Assembly: GCA_019828565.1 (NCBI GenBank)
Contig: JAHDYR010000053.1
Coordinates: 744,001 to 808,000, forward strand
Source of the DNA: Carpediemonas membranifera
Taxonomy: Eukaryota > Fornicata
Reading direction: 5' to 3'
Length of the DNA stretch: 64,000 bases
The notes below the pieces were generated by a model. The model had not been told where the DNA came from, ran no database searches, and worked only from the letters and a program-made list of their open reading frames with translations. Below are positions 1-8,434 of the stretch, piece by piece (position 1 is the first letter of the stretch; every line of letters begins with the position of its first letter). Position numbers and translations under genes: made by a program.

Positions 1-240
1 GGCTGCGTGCGGGGGAAAACGCCTTGATGCATCGTATCTACTGCCATTTGGTGTGTTCTCGAACATCTTTACAGACCGCCCGCTTTCCCGTAATGAATGG
101 TAGGCGTCCGTTGACACTGTCACAAAGTCGAGATCTGAGATCCAAGTCGAATCCTGAATGCATCTTGGGGGCGCTGACGTTCAGGGCTCGCTCGACACCC
201 CGGACAAAGTGTGACATTTATATTGAGAGACCTGGTGCTT

Positions 241-813
241 TCACTGGCTCTTCTTACCAAAGGTGATTCTGATCTTGGGCTTCTTGACTGATGATGATTG
301 TGATGGCTTCACCGGCTGAGATGCCTGGCTTCCTTCGGGTGTCCTGACCTGTGTTGGTGGTTCCACCTTAGGCTCTGGCTTTGGCTCGACCTTGGGCTTG
401 AGCTGGCTGGGGATGGGCGCTGTGGATGACCTGTTAATAAACGAGTTCATCGTCTCGATCATGTTCCGGTGAGACTGGTCCAGCGCGTCATAGCTGATAA
501 CCATGTCAAACATCCCACTACCGCCGTCCAGAATAGGTGTGAGCAGCGCTCTCGGGTTGTTCATCGTTGATCGCTCGACCTCATTGAAGGAACGAAGTGT
601 CTCCATTGGCGTAGGGCGTTCTTCCTCACTCCCAGCAGGCTTTACGCCTTTCATATGCCGAAAATATGTTGTAAACTGGAAAATCTTGTCGTTTGCCTCG
701 TGCATGGACTCGAGGATGTTTGTACGAGCGTTGAGAGTATCCTCGACGATCTCCTTCGAATTCTCCCATGGAAATCGCTCTATTGGTTCAATATACTGGT
801 CACTTTCGGCCAT
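241..813 (-). CDS. MED10-like protein (tentative Mediator subunit)
   Basis: 190 aa. The N-terminal ~140 residues are helical and charged. A segment at about residues 89-125 (RALLTPILDGG, then a methionine-rich helix) loosely follows the Mediator subunit 10 pattern of a proline/hydrophobic turn, ID.GRNP and a helix, but the GRNP core is not conserved. The C-terminal ~55 residues are low complexity (repeated KPEPKVEP, then QPVKPSQSSS) ending in a basic KKPKIRITFGKK tail that could be a nuclear localisation signal. If it is MED10 it would act in the nuclear Mediator complex with RNA polymerase II; the divergent neighbour is TAF7, another Pol II factor. Similarity is weak, so it may equally be an unrelated lineage-specific protein. 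No intron is needed. Confidence 0.4.
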   Translation of the reverse strand: MAESDQYIEPIERFPWENSKEIVEDTLNARTNILESMHEANDKIFQFTTYFRHMKGVKPAGSEEERPTPMETLRSFNEVERSTMNNPRALLTPILDGGSGMFDMVISYDALDQSHRNMIETMNSFINRSSTAPIPSQLKPKVEPKPEPKVEPPTQVRTPEGSQASQPVKPSQSSSVKKPKIRITFGKKSQ

Positions 814-1305
814 AACGTTCTAGATCGCCTGATTAGCCGGGTTGATTCTCACGCATTTTAAAAAGGTTCTTTCTGTAGCGTTTAGAGATTAGAGGTTCAT
901 GTGAAGAAGGCTTTAGACTCAAGTATTCTTATCCTGCGCGGCACACTACCTCCACTCACCCACTTCAGCCCTCGTCTGTACCATCGGGCTTTCGTGCTTT
1001 CAGTCGTCGGTCTGCACGAAAAGATGCGTCGTCTGTCGTCCATCGTTAACGCTGCTGTCTTCTTTCGCGTCTGTGCTCGTCTGTTACGCGCTCATCTGTC
1101 GTCCATTGCCGGCGTCTGAAGCTCATGTCGTCGTCGTCTTCGTCATCTTCGTCTGTTGTGAGAGACACTAGTGGTGGAAAGCGGTTGTAGCTGGTAGTAA
1201 AGACGCTTTGTGCTGTATGATGCTGGTTTCTTGTGTTTTGAGGGATGCTGCTAGCTGATGAACCCTGAAAAGAAATGATCGATGCAGGCAGCTCAATAGA
1301 CTCCG
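814..1305. other. Intergenic region upstream of the Fanzor gene
   Basis: No convincing gene. It holds the left copy of the 43-bp direct repeat (912-954), a pair of short TCTGTCGTCCAT repeats near 1034 and 1096, and a GTC/CTT-rich tract at 1125-1155 that looks like simple sequence. It should contain the promoter of the minus-strand gene starting at 813. Confidence 0.5.
912..954 (+). repeat. Left copy of the direct repeat flanking the Fanzor cassette
   Basis: The core 916-947 matches 3319-3350 at 31 of 32 positions (C/T difference at 939 vs 3342). Extended to 912-954 vs 3315-3357 it matches at 39 of 43. It starts near GACTCAAGTATTC and ends near GGCACACT. Confidence 0.8.
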
Positions 1306-1899
1306 ATGCCTTCAAAGATATACACGGTGAAGGCTTCCGTTAACAAGGCCATTGGCGAGATTAACGGCGGAGGCGATAACAACGCGCCGCGGCGAGGAAA
1401 TCTTGAACCCGGCATGCGTTCTTTCACGCAGGCTAAGTACACATTCACTTGCCTGCTTGCGTGCGTCTCTGCATCTGCGCACGCGTTGACCCCACCGAGG
1501 ACGGTCAACCTGTTCGACCAGGAGGTCCTCAAGCAGATCGTCAGCATTGCTCAGCAAAAGGTGTCGAAGGCAAAGGCAGCGGATCGGTGCAGGTGGATTG
1601 GCGACCTGGCGATGTGGAGGGACCCTGACATAACCCCACTCGTCCGGGACTTCAGGGAAGCCTACGTTGGAATTGCAGCGCCATTTCAGAGCTGGTTGGG
1701 CGAGTACTCTACAGCCACCCGGGTCTGGCTCTCGCGCGCGTCACCCGGGTACCTGACCCGTCTTCGTGCTGGATTAGAACGGGTGCGTCCGCTCCTCCAT
1801 GATCAGCCGGGTGTTCGACAGGATTTTCTCGACACCCTAGGCGAGCTCGACACTGAGGTTGCCGCAATATCCGCCGATCATGGCAGATATCATCCTTAA
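1306..1899 (+). CDS. N-terminal segment of the Fanzor gene (or separate upstream ORF)
   Basis: 197 codons from ATG 1306 to TAA 1897-1899, in the same reading frame as the Fanzor ORF that begins with ATG at the very next base. It has no recognised domain; residues ~70-190 are helical and charged (a run such as QQKVSKAKAADR), compatible with the poorly conserved N-terminal part of Fanzors. Three readings are possible: one gene broken by a nonsense codon, two adjacent ORFs, or one gene with an unspliced 60-nt phase-0 intron (1858-1917, GT...AG) that would remove the stop. Splice signals of that candidate (GTTGCC donor) are weak. Confidence 0.4.
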   Translation: MPSKIYTVKASVNKAIGEINGGGDNNAPRRGNLEPGMRSFTQAKYTFTCLLACVSASAHALTPPRTVNLFDQEVLKQIVSIAQQKVSKAKAADRCRWIGDLAMWRDPDITPLVRDFREAYVGIAAPFQSWLGEYSTATRVWLSRASPGYLTRLRAGLERVRPLLHDQPGVRQDFLDTLGELDTEVAAISADHGRYHP

Positions 1900-3204
1900 A
1901 TGCATGCATTGCCCGAGGGGCAACGGGTGGGTCGCACTGATACCGTGGCCGAGGCCCTCGTCGGCGTGCTGTCGTGCGTCACGCGCATGAGTGCTGCAGT
2001 GACCAAGCTGGTCACACTCACTCGTGCCGTGAACCTCGAGCTCAGTCAGGCCCTGCCAGAGCCGAAGCTCATTCCGTTCGTGCCGATGGCACCGGTCAGG
2101 CCTGGGTTCATGACCCTCGAGCGCGGAGTAACAGCGCTCACCCCAGCGATGAAGAGGCGCCTGCGTGTGCACGTGAATTGGTCAGCAACCAAGAATTTGA
2201 CCGACGAGCAGGTGGCTGAATACGAGCGTGATCACGGCGACATCACCAAGCTCCGCAGAGTGCTCTCTGTGAAGACAGACGGGGTCTCTGTTGCTGTGAC
2301 GGTTTGGGTGGGTCGCGAGAAATACCGTGGCGGTCGGGTGGCTGACCGGCCCACGTACAAAAAGGGTAGCAATAACAAGCGGGCTCGGCTCGGTCAGGAT
2401 GACGCCGAGGCTACTCCTGCCCCGGACATTCAAGCTCTCATGGGCTTCGACCCTGGTGCTCGGTCGCTGGGCGGCTACACGATCCGCCGCCCAGACGGGC
2501 AGAGTGTATCTGGCGTTCTCGCTAAGTGTGGCTACACTGCCACCCTCTCTTTCCGCATGAATATGAGCGCAGCATCGTTCAAAACGACAAGTCTAGAGGC
2601 TCTCAAACAGTCGATTAGGTTTGTCCATGAGAACATCGTTCAGATCATCAACGAGGGGACGAGAAAGTGTTTCCGCCGTGCGAGTTTTGCCAATCACTGT
2701 CTGCGCCTGAAGCACTTCGCCCGGGCTGGACGTCAACTCCTGGATGATCTCGGCGGGCGCCCCCCGGAGCCCAATCACCTCGAAGTCGCGTATGGGGCTG
2801 CACTGTTCGGTTCCGCCGGCACTCCCTCCTGTGCTCCGTACCGACACTTTGCTCAAGCTCTTCCTGGCATCATGCTCCGGCACAACGTCGTCGTGAGTGT
2901 CGACATGGTCTCGGAATTCCGCACTTCCATCGTGTGCCCATACTGCAAAGCACACTTCCGACGTGTGGTGCACACACACCGCACCATGCTCTGCCAGAAT
3001 CCCGCGTGCGAGGGAGCTCCATGGCGCGTTGAACGGCTACGTCGGCATCCCGAGCAGAGAGACATACATCTCAATCTCTCTCACCGAGATAAGAGCGCCA
3101 GCGAGAACATCCTTTGGTGCACCTTCGATGCAACTTCAGATCAGATAGAGCAATCTCCTTTCCACCACGACTCCCAGAGAGGTGCTCTTCCTCGCTATCA
3201 TTAA
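1900..3204 (+). CDS. Fanzor (eukaryotic TnpB-like RNA-guided endonuclease), RuvC and zinc-finger part
   Basis: 434 aa. The C-terminal half has the ordered signature of the TnpB/Fanzor family. RuvC-I is GFDPGARS with D184. A YGAALFG stretch near 298 lies where canonical TnpB carries its RuvC-II glutamate. SEFRTS follows with E339, at the position of the rearranged glutamate described for Fanzors. A zinc ribbon is formed by C346, C349, C365 and C370, and RuvC-III is RDKSASENI with D397. Residues 56-85 (LIPFVPMAPVRPGF...) fit the Fanzor wedge/linker segment. The family uses a guide RNA encoded near its 3' end to cut DNA. All three acidic residues are present, so the catalytic core looks intact. 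The start is uncertain because of the same-frame ORF just upstream. Confidence 0.82.
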   Translation: MHALPEGQRVGRTDTVAEALVGVLSCVTRMSAAVTKLVTLTRAVNLELSQALPEPKLIPFVPMAPVRPGFMTLERGVTALTPAMKRRLRVHVNWSATKNLTDEQVAEYERDHGDITKLRRVLSVKTDGVSVAVTVWVGREKYRGGRVADRPTYKKGSNNKRARLGQDDAEATPAPDIQALMGFDPGARSLGGYTIRRPDGQSVSGVLAKCGYTATLSFRMNMSAASFKTTSLEALKQSIRFVHENIVQIINEGTRKCFRRASFANHCLRLKHFARAGRQLLDDLGGRPPEPNHLEVAYGAALFGSAGTPSCAPYRHFAQALPGIMLRHNVVVSVDMVSEFRTSIVCPYCKAHFRRVVHTHRTMLCQNPACEGAPWRVERLRRHPEQRDIHLNLSHRDKSASENILWCTFDATSDQIEQSPFHHDSQRGALPRYH

Positions 3205-3313
3205 CTTGCTAAGTTGAGCAAGCACGCGCTGCAGCGCGCGTGATATGCAGCGCACGATTGATAGAGTATGATGAACCACACTGCGATCCTGATGCTGCTT
3301 GGATCACTGTGTG
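3205..3313 (+). ncRNA. Candidate Fanzor guide (omega-like) RNA scaffold: three consecutive hairpins
   Basis: Directly after the Fanzor stop: hairpin 1 at 3205-3222 (CTTGCT/AGCAAG, 6-nt loop); hairpin 2 abutting at 3223-3242 (CACGCGC/GCGCGTG, 6-nt loop); hairpin 3 at 3277-3313 (13-nt arms, 11 paired, loop 3290-3300), ending 2 nt before the right direct repeat. TnpB and Fanzor guide scaffolds lie at this place relative to the gene. The hairpins are visible in the sequence; the RNA itself is inference. Confidence 0.4.
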
Positions 3314-3314
3314 T

Positions 3315-3357
3315 TTTGGACTCAAGTATTCTTATCCTGCGTGGCACACTTTCTCCA
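3315..3357 (+). repeat. Right copy of the direct repeat flanking the Fanzor cassette
   Basis: Partner of 912-954, 39 of 43 identical. It ends 13 bp before the TAF7 ATG, so it also lies in the TAF7 core promoter or 5' leader. Confidence 0.8.
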
Positions 3358-3370
3358 GTTCTGTTAGACT

Positions 3371-4109
3371 ATGGATGTACCGAATCAGCGAACGCAGCTG
3401 CATGATCAAGTTATTCTCCGTTTACCCGAAAAACTGGCTCAAACTATGTCAGAAGCTCTGAAAGACTCTTTTTCCCCTTTTCCCGACTATCAGCTTGAGT
3501 TCAATGCATATGATGGTTTGTATCCGTTTTTAATCTCCTAATACTGAGCGTAAGGGTGTTTTTAGGTACAAGCGCCGTGAGTATCCCTTTGTCGTGCAAG
3601 ACCTCCCGTGTGTCGTCGAGAGCTTCAAGACAGTGGACGGTGAACACCTCTACAAGACCGGTGACGTCGGCATGGTCATCGTTGTGTCCGATCCTCGCGA
3701 TGAGAAGTCAATTCCGGCCAAAGGCACGATGTGTCCGTCCGGCCTCACTTCTGGCGCTCAGAACATCGCTGAGAAGCACTTCGTGGAGGCGATACTGCCC
3801 GAGTCGTTTGGAGAGCTCCCCCCTAGTGCCGATGACTACATTTATGAATTCAAGCTCGAAGATGTGAAGGAGGAGGGTGCGGCCACCTCCAAGCGCATTA
3901 GTAGGACGACGTCGAGCTTCAAACTGCACGACGATACGCTGCTACAGGAGGAGCTGCAGAAGATAGAGGACAAGCTGCGTGAGAACGAGTTTGACCGCCA
4001 CCAGTTCCAGGACAACCCAGTAACCCTGGACAAGCTCAAGGCGCAGCACTCCCAATTGCTGCGACAGAGGGCGGAGATCCAGCAGCAGATAGACAGTATG
4101 ACTGTATGA
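3371..4109 (+). CDS. TAF7: TAF7, TFIID subunit 7
   Basis: Two exons, 3371-3519 and 3566-4109, giving 230 aa. Exon 1 encodes the N-terminal TAFII55 signature QVILRLPEKLAQ; exon 2 continues with the core block DLPCVVESFKTVDG and LYKTGDVGMVIVV, the canonical TAF7 motifs. The 46-nt intron starts GTATCC, ends TTTTTAG and contains CTAATAC as a possible branch site; splicing is phase 2 and restores the conserved sequence. A basic patch (ATSKRISRT) is followed by a glutamate/glutamine-rich helix at the C-terminus (LQKIEDKLRENE...), likely coiled coil, as in other TAF7s. It is a nuclear TFIID component that binds TAF1 and regulates its activity. The protein is shorter than animal TAF7. Exon 1 is too small to stand out as an ORF by itself. 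Confidence 0.88.
3520..3565 (+). other. 46-nt spliceosomal intron in TAF7
   Basis: GTATCC donor, CTAATAC internal motif, TTTTTAG acceptor. Removing it joins the exon 1 end (...NAYDG) in frame to YKRREYPFVVQDLP. Confidence 0.8.
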
Positions 4110-4186
4110 GGGTGCGATGGTGTCTTCTCACTGAGTGATTTATCGTGGCTTGTCGTAAATTCGTATACGCGTAATTGCCAGTCTCG

Positions 4187-5464
4187 ATGAAGACCAGAAG
4201 AGTTCCCTTCCGCAACTGGGAGGAATGGGATCTCGTTATAGCGGCTTTTACTAGGGAGGAGAGCCTTTTGTCGATGGACGATGCCATGACGTTTCTCGAG
4301 TCCTGGGTTCGGCGAGGAACGTGCCCATTAGCCATTGAGATCTTTGCCCGCATCACATACACCTTAGCTAGTGCTGTTATGAATCAACAGGTCATGCTGG
4401 ATGTTCGCGATGCAGCATTAGGTCTCTATATCATTCGTTTCGTCAACGGTGTGACTGAGCCGCTCCAGAAGGCTCAATACGCGCGGTCTCTGGCTAAGAT
4501 CGCCCGCGATGTCGGACTATCCAGTTCTCTGGTTGACAGCCGCAATTCCCTGACCCATCGTGCCATGCCAACGCATGAGGAGGTCGCCAAAGCCGCCGCC
4601 GAGATCCGCGAGTATATTCACGCAGAGTACCTCTGTGACCAATACACGGAGCTCCAGTGCACTACCAGGGACGTATGTGCGATGCTCCAGTCCGGGTCGA
4701 ACACCCCAGCCGACCGGCAGACCAAGGAGGGGCAGAAGAGGAGCCGGGGACTCGTCACGGCGGCTGATGTAGTCTCTGTGCTCGTCCCATATTCCCCAGC
4801 GTCAGAGAAGCAGGATATGGTCGACTCCAACACTGTCCCCCCCGATAGCTTCGAGGTTGCTGTGCTTGGCCTCGGAATCGATGCGGCGGGGCCAGCTGGG
4901 TTTACCGTGGGCGCAGTGAGGGGGTGGCTGTGGGATGAGGATACGTTGGGACAGGCTGACGAAAGTCTGGTTGCTAGTGGTGACTGTGATCTCTTTTCAA
5001 CTCAGCTGTTGGTTACTTTAGTGTCGAAGACCATTGATGGAATCATATCAATTGATATGTGTGAATCCTGGCTAGATATGATCATGCCCGATGGCCAGTA
5101 CAACACTGTACTTTCCTCGATGCCGATCGACGCATGGAGGCACATCCCCGAAACTACCCGTGTTGCCATCGGGCAGGAGAGCAGCGGCGCCCTCCAAGGC
5201 ATCCACGATAGACTCACTGAGGCTTTCGGGGAGCTCGACACCAGTGCCCCCGAGCCCCAGGGCCTCTGGACCCAGGCACCCGAGTATGCCGGGCAGACGA
5301 TGGTGCTGTGGGACGAGTGGGGCTTCCAGGCCGAGTCAGAGAGTCAGTCCGAGTCAGAGGCTGAGTCAGAGCATGAATCTGAACCCGACTCAAGCCCCCA
5401 GTCCGACTCCAGTGACGACGAGTTCCAGTCGATGTGGGCACCGGCCAAGAGAGCTCGCACCTGA
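4187..5464 (+). CDS. LAS1: LAS1, pre-rRNA ITS2 endoribonuclease
   Basis: 425 aa from ATG 4187. The N-terminal ~150 residues form the Las1 HEPN domain: RVPFRNWEEWDLV at the start (family: VPW...EW), then ALGLYIIRFVNGVTEPLQK, then VGLSSSLVDSRNSLTHRAMP. In the last, R-X4-H (RNSLTH) matches the HEPN ribonuclease motif, and the preceding RFVNG...Q block is a Las1 hallmark. Las1 cuts ITS2 of pre-rRNA in the nucleolus together with the Grc3/NOL9 kinase. The middle region is divergent. Residues ~375-415 are an acidic Ser/Glu/Asp-rich tail (repeated SESE, then SDSSDDE) followed by the basic KRAR end. It lies 77 bp after TAF7 on the same strand and converges with RNASEH2B (54 bp between stops). Confidence 0.88.
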   Translation: MKTRRVPFRNWEEWDLVIAAFTREESLLSMDDAMTFLESWVRRGTCPLAIEIFARITYTLASAVMNQQVMLDVRDAALGLYIIRFVNGVTEPLQKAQYARSLAKIARDVGLSSSLVDSRNSLTHRAMPTHEEVAKAAAEIREYIHAEYLCDQYTELQCTTRDVCAMLQSGSNTPADRQTKEGQKRSRGLVTAADVVSVLVPYSPASEKQDMVDSNTVPPDSFEVAVLGLGIDAAGPAGFTVGAVRGWLWDEDTLGQADESLVASGDCDLFSTQLLVTLVSKTIDGIISIDMCESWLDMIMPDGQYNTVLSSMPIDAWRHIPETTRVAIGQESSGALQGIHDRLTEAFGELDTSAPEPQGLWTQAPEYAGQTMVLWDEWGFQAESESQSESEAESEHESEPDSSPQSDSSDDEFQSMWAPAKRART

Positions 5465-5517
5465 CGGGACCCGCGGATAATTATGATAAACGGCGCGATT
5501 TACGACAGTGGGGACAC

Positions 5518-6406
5518 TCAGCGCTGGGGTGTCGTGAGGAAGCTGCTGAGGAGGCTCTGGCCAGGAGATAGAGACGTCCGCCTCCCACCGCTGCTCCGCT
5601 TTCCCGTGGGGGTCTTCAGCGTGCTCTTCGAGCTAGCCTTTCTCTTCCCTGCCCCCTTGCCTGCACGATCTGGTGTGACGCTCAGAGACTTCTTTTTGGG
5701 GGCGGAGAAGATGGCATCATACGTGAGGTCCACATCGGCCAGCAGGATCTCCGCTGCCCACCTCGGGGTCAAGTCGCACACGATGGATGCGGCCTGCACC
5801 TTCATCCTCTTTTCAATGATGTCTGAGGCACCCGGCGAGGATATAGGAGAGGCAGGCCCCCCGCCGGCCGTGAGGTGGGTCATCAGGCGATCGTACTTGG
5901 CCCGGAGATAGGCCTTGATCTTCACCGCGGACAGCTCGTAGTAGTTATCATCACCAATGGTCTGGACATCGCATATGCGGTCGATGTTGGGACGAGCAAG
6001 TGGGAGCAAGGCAGTGAATGCCTCGGCATGATCCGGCTTAGAACTGAAGTCTGCGGGCACTAATGCGAGGTCTTTCATGTCCCTATCGAGCCCAAGAGAC
6101 TCAAACAGCATTGGGAGCACCAGAAGGACGGGGTCAACCTGGGCGGCGAACACAAGAGACTTGTTCTTCTCAATGTAGTTATCAATAAAGAAGGAGCCAC
6201 GATCCTGTGTTAGTAAGAGAGATGAACTGGTGTATTCAAACGGGGGATATAGTTTCAAGGCCGTAGACGATATCTCTCATTACCATCACTGCCATCTTGT
6301 CAGAGGCGAGCCTAGGATGAGGAACAATCATCAAGCTGGGCTTCTCGGACCTCTCAAACTCGGGTATCATCATCACCTGAAGCGATTCGGTGCTATCAGC
6401 CACCAT
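5518..6406 (-). CDS. RNASEH2B: Ribonuclease H2 subunit B
   Basis: Exons 6406-6242 and 6204-5518, 283 aa with the start at ATG 6406. The N-terminal half forms the Rnh202 triple-barrel pattern: VMMIPEF...LMIVPHPRL, then DIVYGLETISP joined by splicing to DRGSFFIDNYIEKN, then AAQVDPVLLVLPML (family: SWFI...G...TPVDPLFLLL). ICDVQ...YYELSAVKIKAYLRAKYDRL matches the helical part. The basic Ser/Thr-rich tail ends in QSLLSSFL, a PCNA-interacting (PIP-box-like) motif as in other RNASEH2B proteins. The subunit scaffolds the nuclear RNase H2 complex that removes RNA from RNA/DNA hybrids. The start gives a family-like N-terminus; an upstream ATG at 6529 is open in frame and cannot be excluded, possibly with another intron (a GTATGT lies upstream). 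Confidence 0.8.
6205..6241 (-). other. 37-nt spliceosomal intron in RNASEH2B
   Basis: On the minus strand it begins GTTTGAATAC and ends CTTACTAACACAG. The branch-point-like ACTAAC is fused to the acceptor, as described for Giardia and Trichomonas introns. Phase 0; removal skips an in-frame TGA. Confidence 0.78.
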
Positions 6407-6679
6407 CTTGTTCGTTGCGCGCAGTTGTCCAGTCGGGCAAAACCATTTACACGTGTACATACCTCTCAATGTACCGGTTCTCACCGGTCCAAGTCTGTCC
6501 AACGCCGACCAGTCTACATTGTCGGGCAACGCTGGCTTTTGCCAGTGTCGGCTTCAACAACGAGCGGAACGCCGGCTGGATGCCCATGGTTGTAATCTAT
6601 GGTACAAGCAAGCGTGTCTACGACGTTCGGCTTGCCTGGTCGCCATTTCGTCAGCCGCATATTTACCTTCATGGGAACC

Positions 6680-7463
6680 TCACAAAGTCTCAATGAACGC
6701 GTGCTTGGCATCCTCGCCGATAAGGCCAGTGGTCTCCTCGGTGTTGAGGCCGAAGATGCTCTCGACGACGTTGATCTCAGGGCCAGTCGTGTGCCTGCCG
6801 ACATAGCCAACCCAGTCATTCACAACAAGGCCGCCGCCAAGGACGTCACTGCCGCGGTTGACAGTACCGTGGGCGATTGGGATCTGCATGAGGGTGGCAA
6901 GCTCGTCCTGTTCCTCGATCGACGTCATGGGGGGCACGAGACCGCCGACATTGGTAAAGGCAGCGCAAGCACCGACAAGGGGGTTATTCCCGATAGTCTG
7001 GCGGAACACCTCGACGCCAAGGACATCAGCGATGATCTCTTCGGTGGTGGGATCAATCTCAGGGTGGATCAAGGCAACGTGGTCGTTGCACGCAATGGTG
7101 TTGCCAAGGGCAGAGAGGCGATCGTCAACGCGGACTACAGCAATCTCATCGGGAAGGCAGTCACGAAGGTACTGGAGCTCCTGGTCGCTGCAAGAGTTGG
7201 GCAGGATGAGGCCGTTGCTGTTGCCAACACAAAGGCGGCCAACAATCTTGTTGCCACCAATAGTGGCATGGATGACCGGAACGTGATCAGCAAGCTTCTC
7301 CTCGAACACAGAGTAGAAGTTCTCAGAGTTCGACTGAGCAACAAGGCAATACTTGTTAGTGAGGCGGGCAAAAACACCAATATCGTTGCTGCCCTCGAAC
7401 CTATGGTAAGTTAAGCAATATTTGTACGTACTCAGCACGGAAAACACCAAGAGTGGACGACAT
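6680..7463 (-). CDS. EIF6: Eukaryotic translation initiation factor 6 (60S anti-association factor)
   Basis: Exons 7463-7432 and 7400-6680, 250 aa. Conservation is very high along the whole length: FEGSNDIGVFARLTNKYCLV, ENFYSVFEEKLADHVPVIHA, VGNSNGLILPN, DQELQYLRD, RLSALGNTIACNDHVALIHP, TEEIIADVLGVEVFRQTI, AGTVNRGS-like AHGTVNRGSD and VVNDW. This is the five-fold pseudosymmetric pentein factor that binds the 60S subunit, works in its nucleolar maturation and blocks premature 40S joining. The short first exon (MSSTLGVFRA) is inferred: a 31-nt intron joins it at GAG and restores the normal R-A-x-FE N-terminus. A divergent gene begins about 170 bp upstream. Function is closely linked to LAS1 (60S biogenesis) nearby. 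Confidence 0.93.
7401..7431 (-). other. 31-nt spliceosomal intron in EIF6
   Basis: Begins GTACGTAC, ends TTAACTTACCATAG on the minus strand; phase 2. Without splicing no ATG fits the conserved N-terminus. Confidence 0.75.
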
Positions 7464-7635
7464 CGCTTTTCTTGCAGAGCTTGATGCCAAGGCTGCGCGA
7501 AATTACATCTCGGCCAAAAATCGTGTTCCGGCTCGGATTAAGCCATGGTACCGGGGCAGCGCAGGTTATAGCCCTCCGGTGTCGCTTTTTGATTGCGATT
7601 CAGAAATTCGCAGCTTAACCAATCCAAAATCCTCC

Positions 7636-8199
7636 ATGGCCACTCCTTCGACGCCTGCACAAAGCAGTGCAGCGCTAGAACTCAGAACACTTCTAAGTGA
7701 CTTGCACTTGGTTCACAAGCATCTCTCAAATACTCTGAATCGTTCACGTGGAACAGTACAAGACCTCTCACTCAAGCGGACTGATGCTACAACCCCAAGA
7801 GTTCCCAGTCATGCGCCGCTCAAGGCTATACATGAGGGAGCTGACGATACGACCGTTCCTGTGAAGAAGGAGGATCTCGCCACGATGATACACAGTCTCG
7901 AGGAAGCATACACCTTCTTCGAGCAGATAGCTGAGCGGCACCAGAACGAGCTCATGACGCAGACAGAATACTATCAAGTGGAGAAGGATCGTCTACTCGC
8001 AGACGTTGCTACTCTCACGCAAGTCAACAAGCGCGTCACCAATGAGAACAAAAGGCTCAGGGCAGAGGTTAGTGGAGCGAAACAGGCGATGCGGGACTTC
8101 ATTGAGACCCAGGACACTCTCATTAGCGACGCCGTGGGGCAAGGTCAGTCGCTGGTTGCTGAAAACGCCATGCTGCGCGCTCTACTGAACGACAGCTGA
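7636..8199 (+). CDS. Coiled-coil protein, FGFR1OP2/SIKE-like (tentative)
   Basis: 187 aa from ATG 7636. The open frame extends upstream to 7453 without an ATG, so an unseen first exon is possible. The first ~75 residues are Ser/Thr-rich with short helices (LRTLLSDLHLVHKHLSNTLNR). Residues ~85-187 are predicted coiled coil: DLATMIHSLEEAYTFFEQIAERHQNELM, then VNKRVTNENKRLRAE, ending ENAMLRALLNDS. The layout SLEE...HQ...M, then MR.., then EN..LR.LL resembles the FGFR1OP2/SIKE family (STRIPAK-associated coiled coils), but coiled coils mimic each other easily. It is divergent from EIF6 and upstream of ALG7 on the same strand. Confidence 0.45.
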   Translation: MATPSTPAQSSAALELRTLLSDLHLVHKHLSNTLNRSRGTVQDLSLKRTDATTPRVPSHAPLKAIHEGADDTTVPVKKEDLATMIHSLEEAYTFFEQIAERHQNELMTQTEYYQVEKDRLLADVATLTQVNKRVTNENKRLRAEVSGAKQAMRDFIETQDTLISDAVGQGQSLVAENAMLRALLNDS

Positions 8200-8434
8200 G
8201 CTTCTTTGTTGTAAATAGCGCCCCTGCCTAGCCAGCTGTGCGTTCTCACCCGGCCACTGTTTCCACCACGTTGAGATGATGGCGACTGGATCAAACACAG
8301 ATTGAAGTCCTCATCGTTCCAGCGACCACGCAGCGGCAGGTGGGAGCGTGACCTTCGGTTGAGACCCAGGCTGCAGTCGGGATATAGAGTCACAACACAA
8401 TGATCGATCCTTTCTCCTTCATCGTTGTTGTTGT

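Noticed and set aside
1046-1315. 89-aa minus-strand ORF with an acidic run upstream of the Fanzor
   Set aside because: The acidic run is a translation of a simple GTC/CTT tract; no start context or similarity.
6599-7414. 271-aa plus-strand ORF opposite EIF6
   Set aside because: Shadow of the highly conserved EIF6 coding sequence; no motifs of its own.
8400-8434. ATG at 8400 as the ALG7 start
   Set aside because: It is in a different frame, and none of the local GT...AG combinations I tried links it to the conserved frame.
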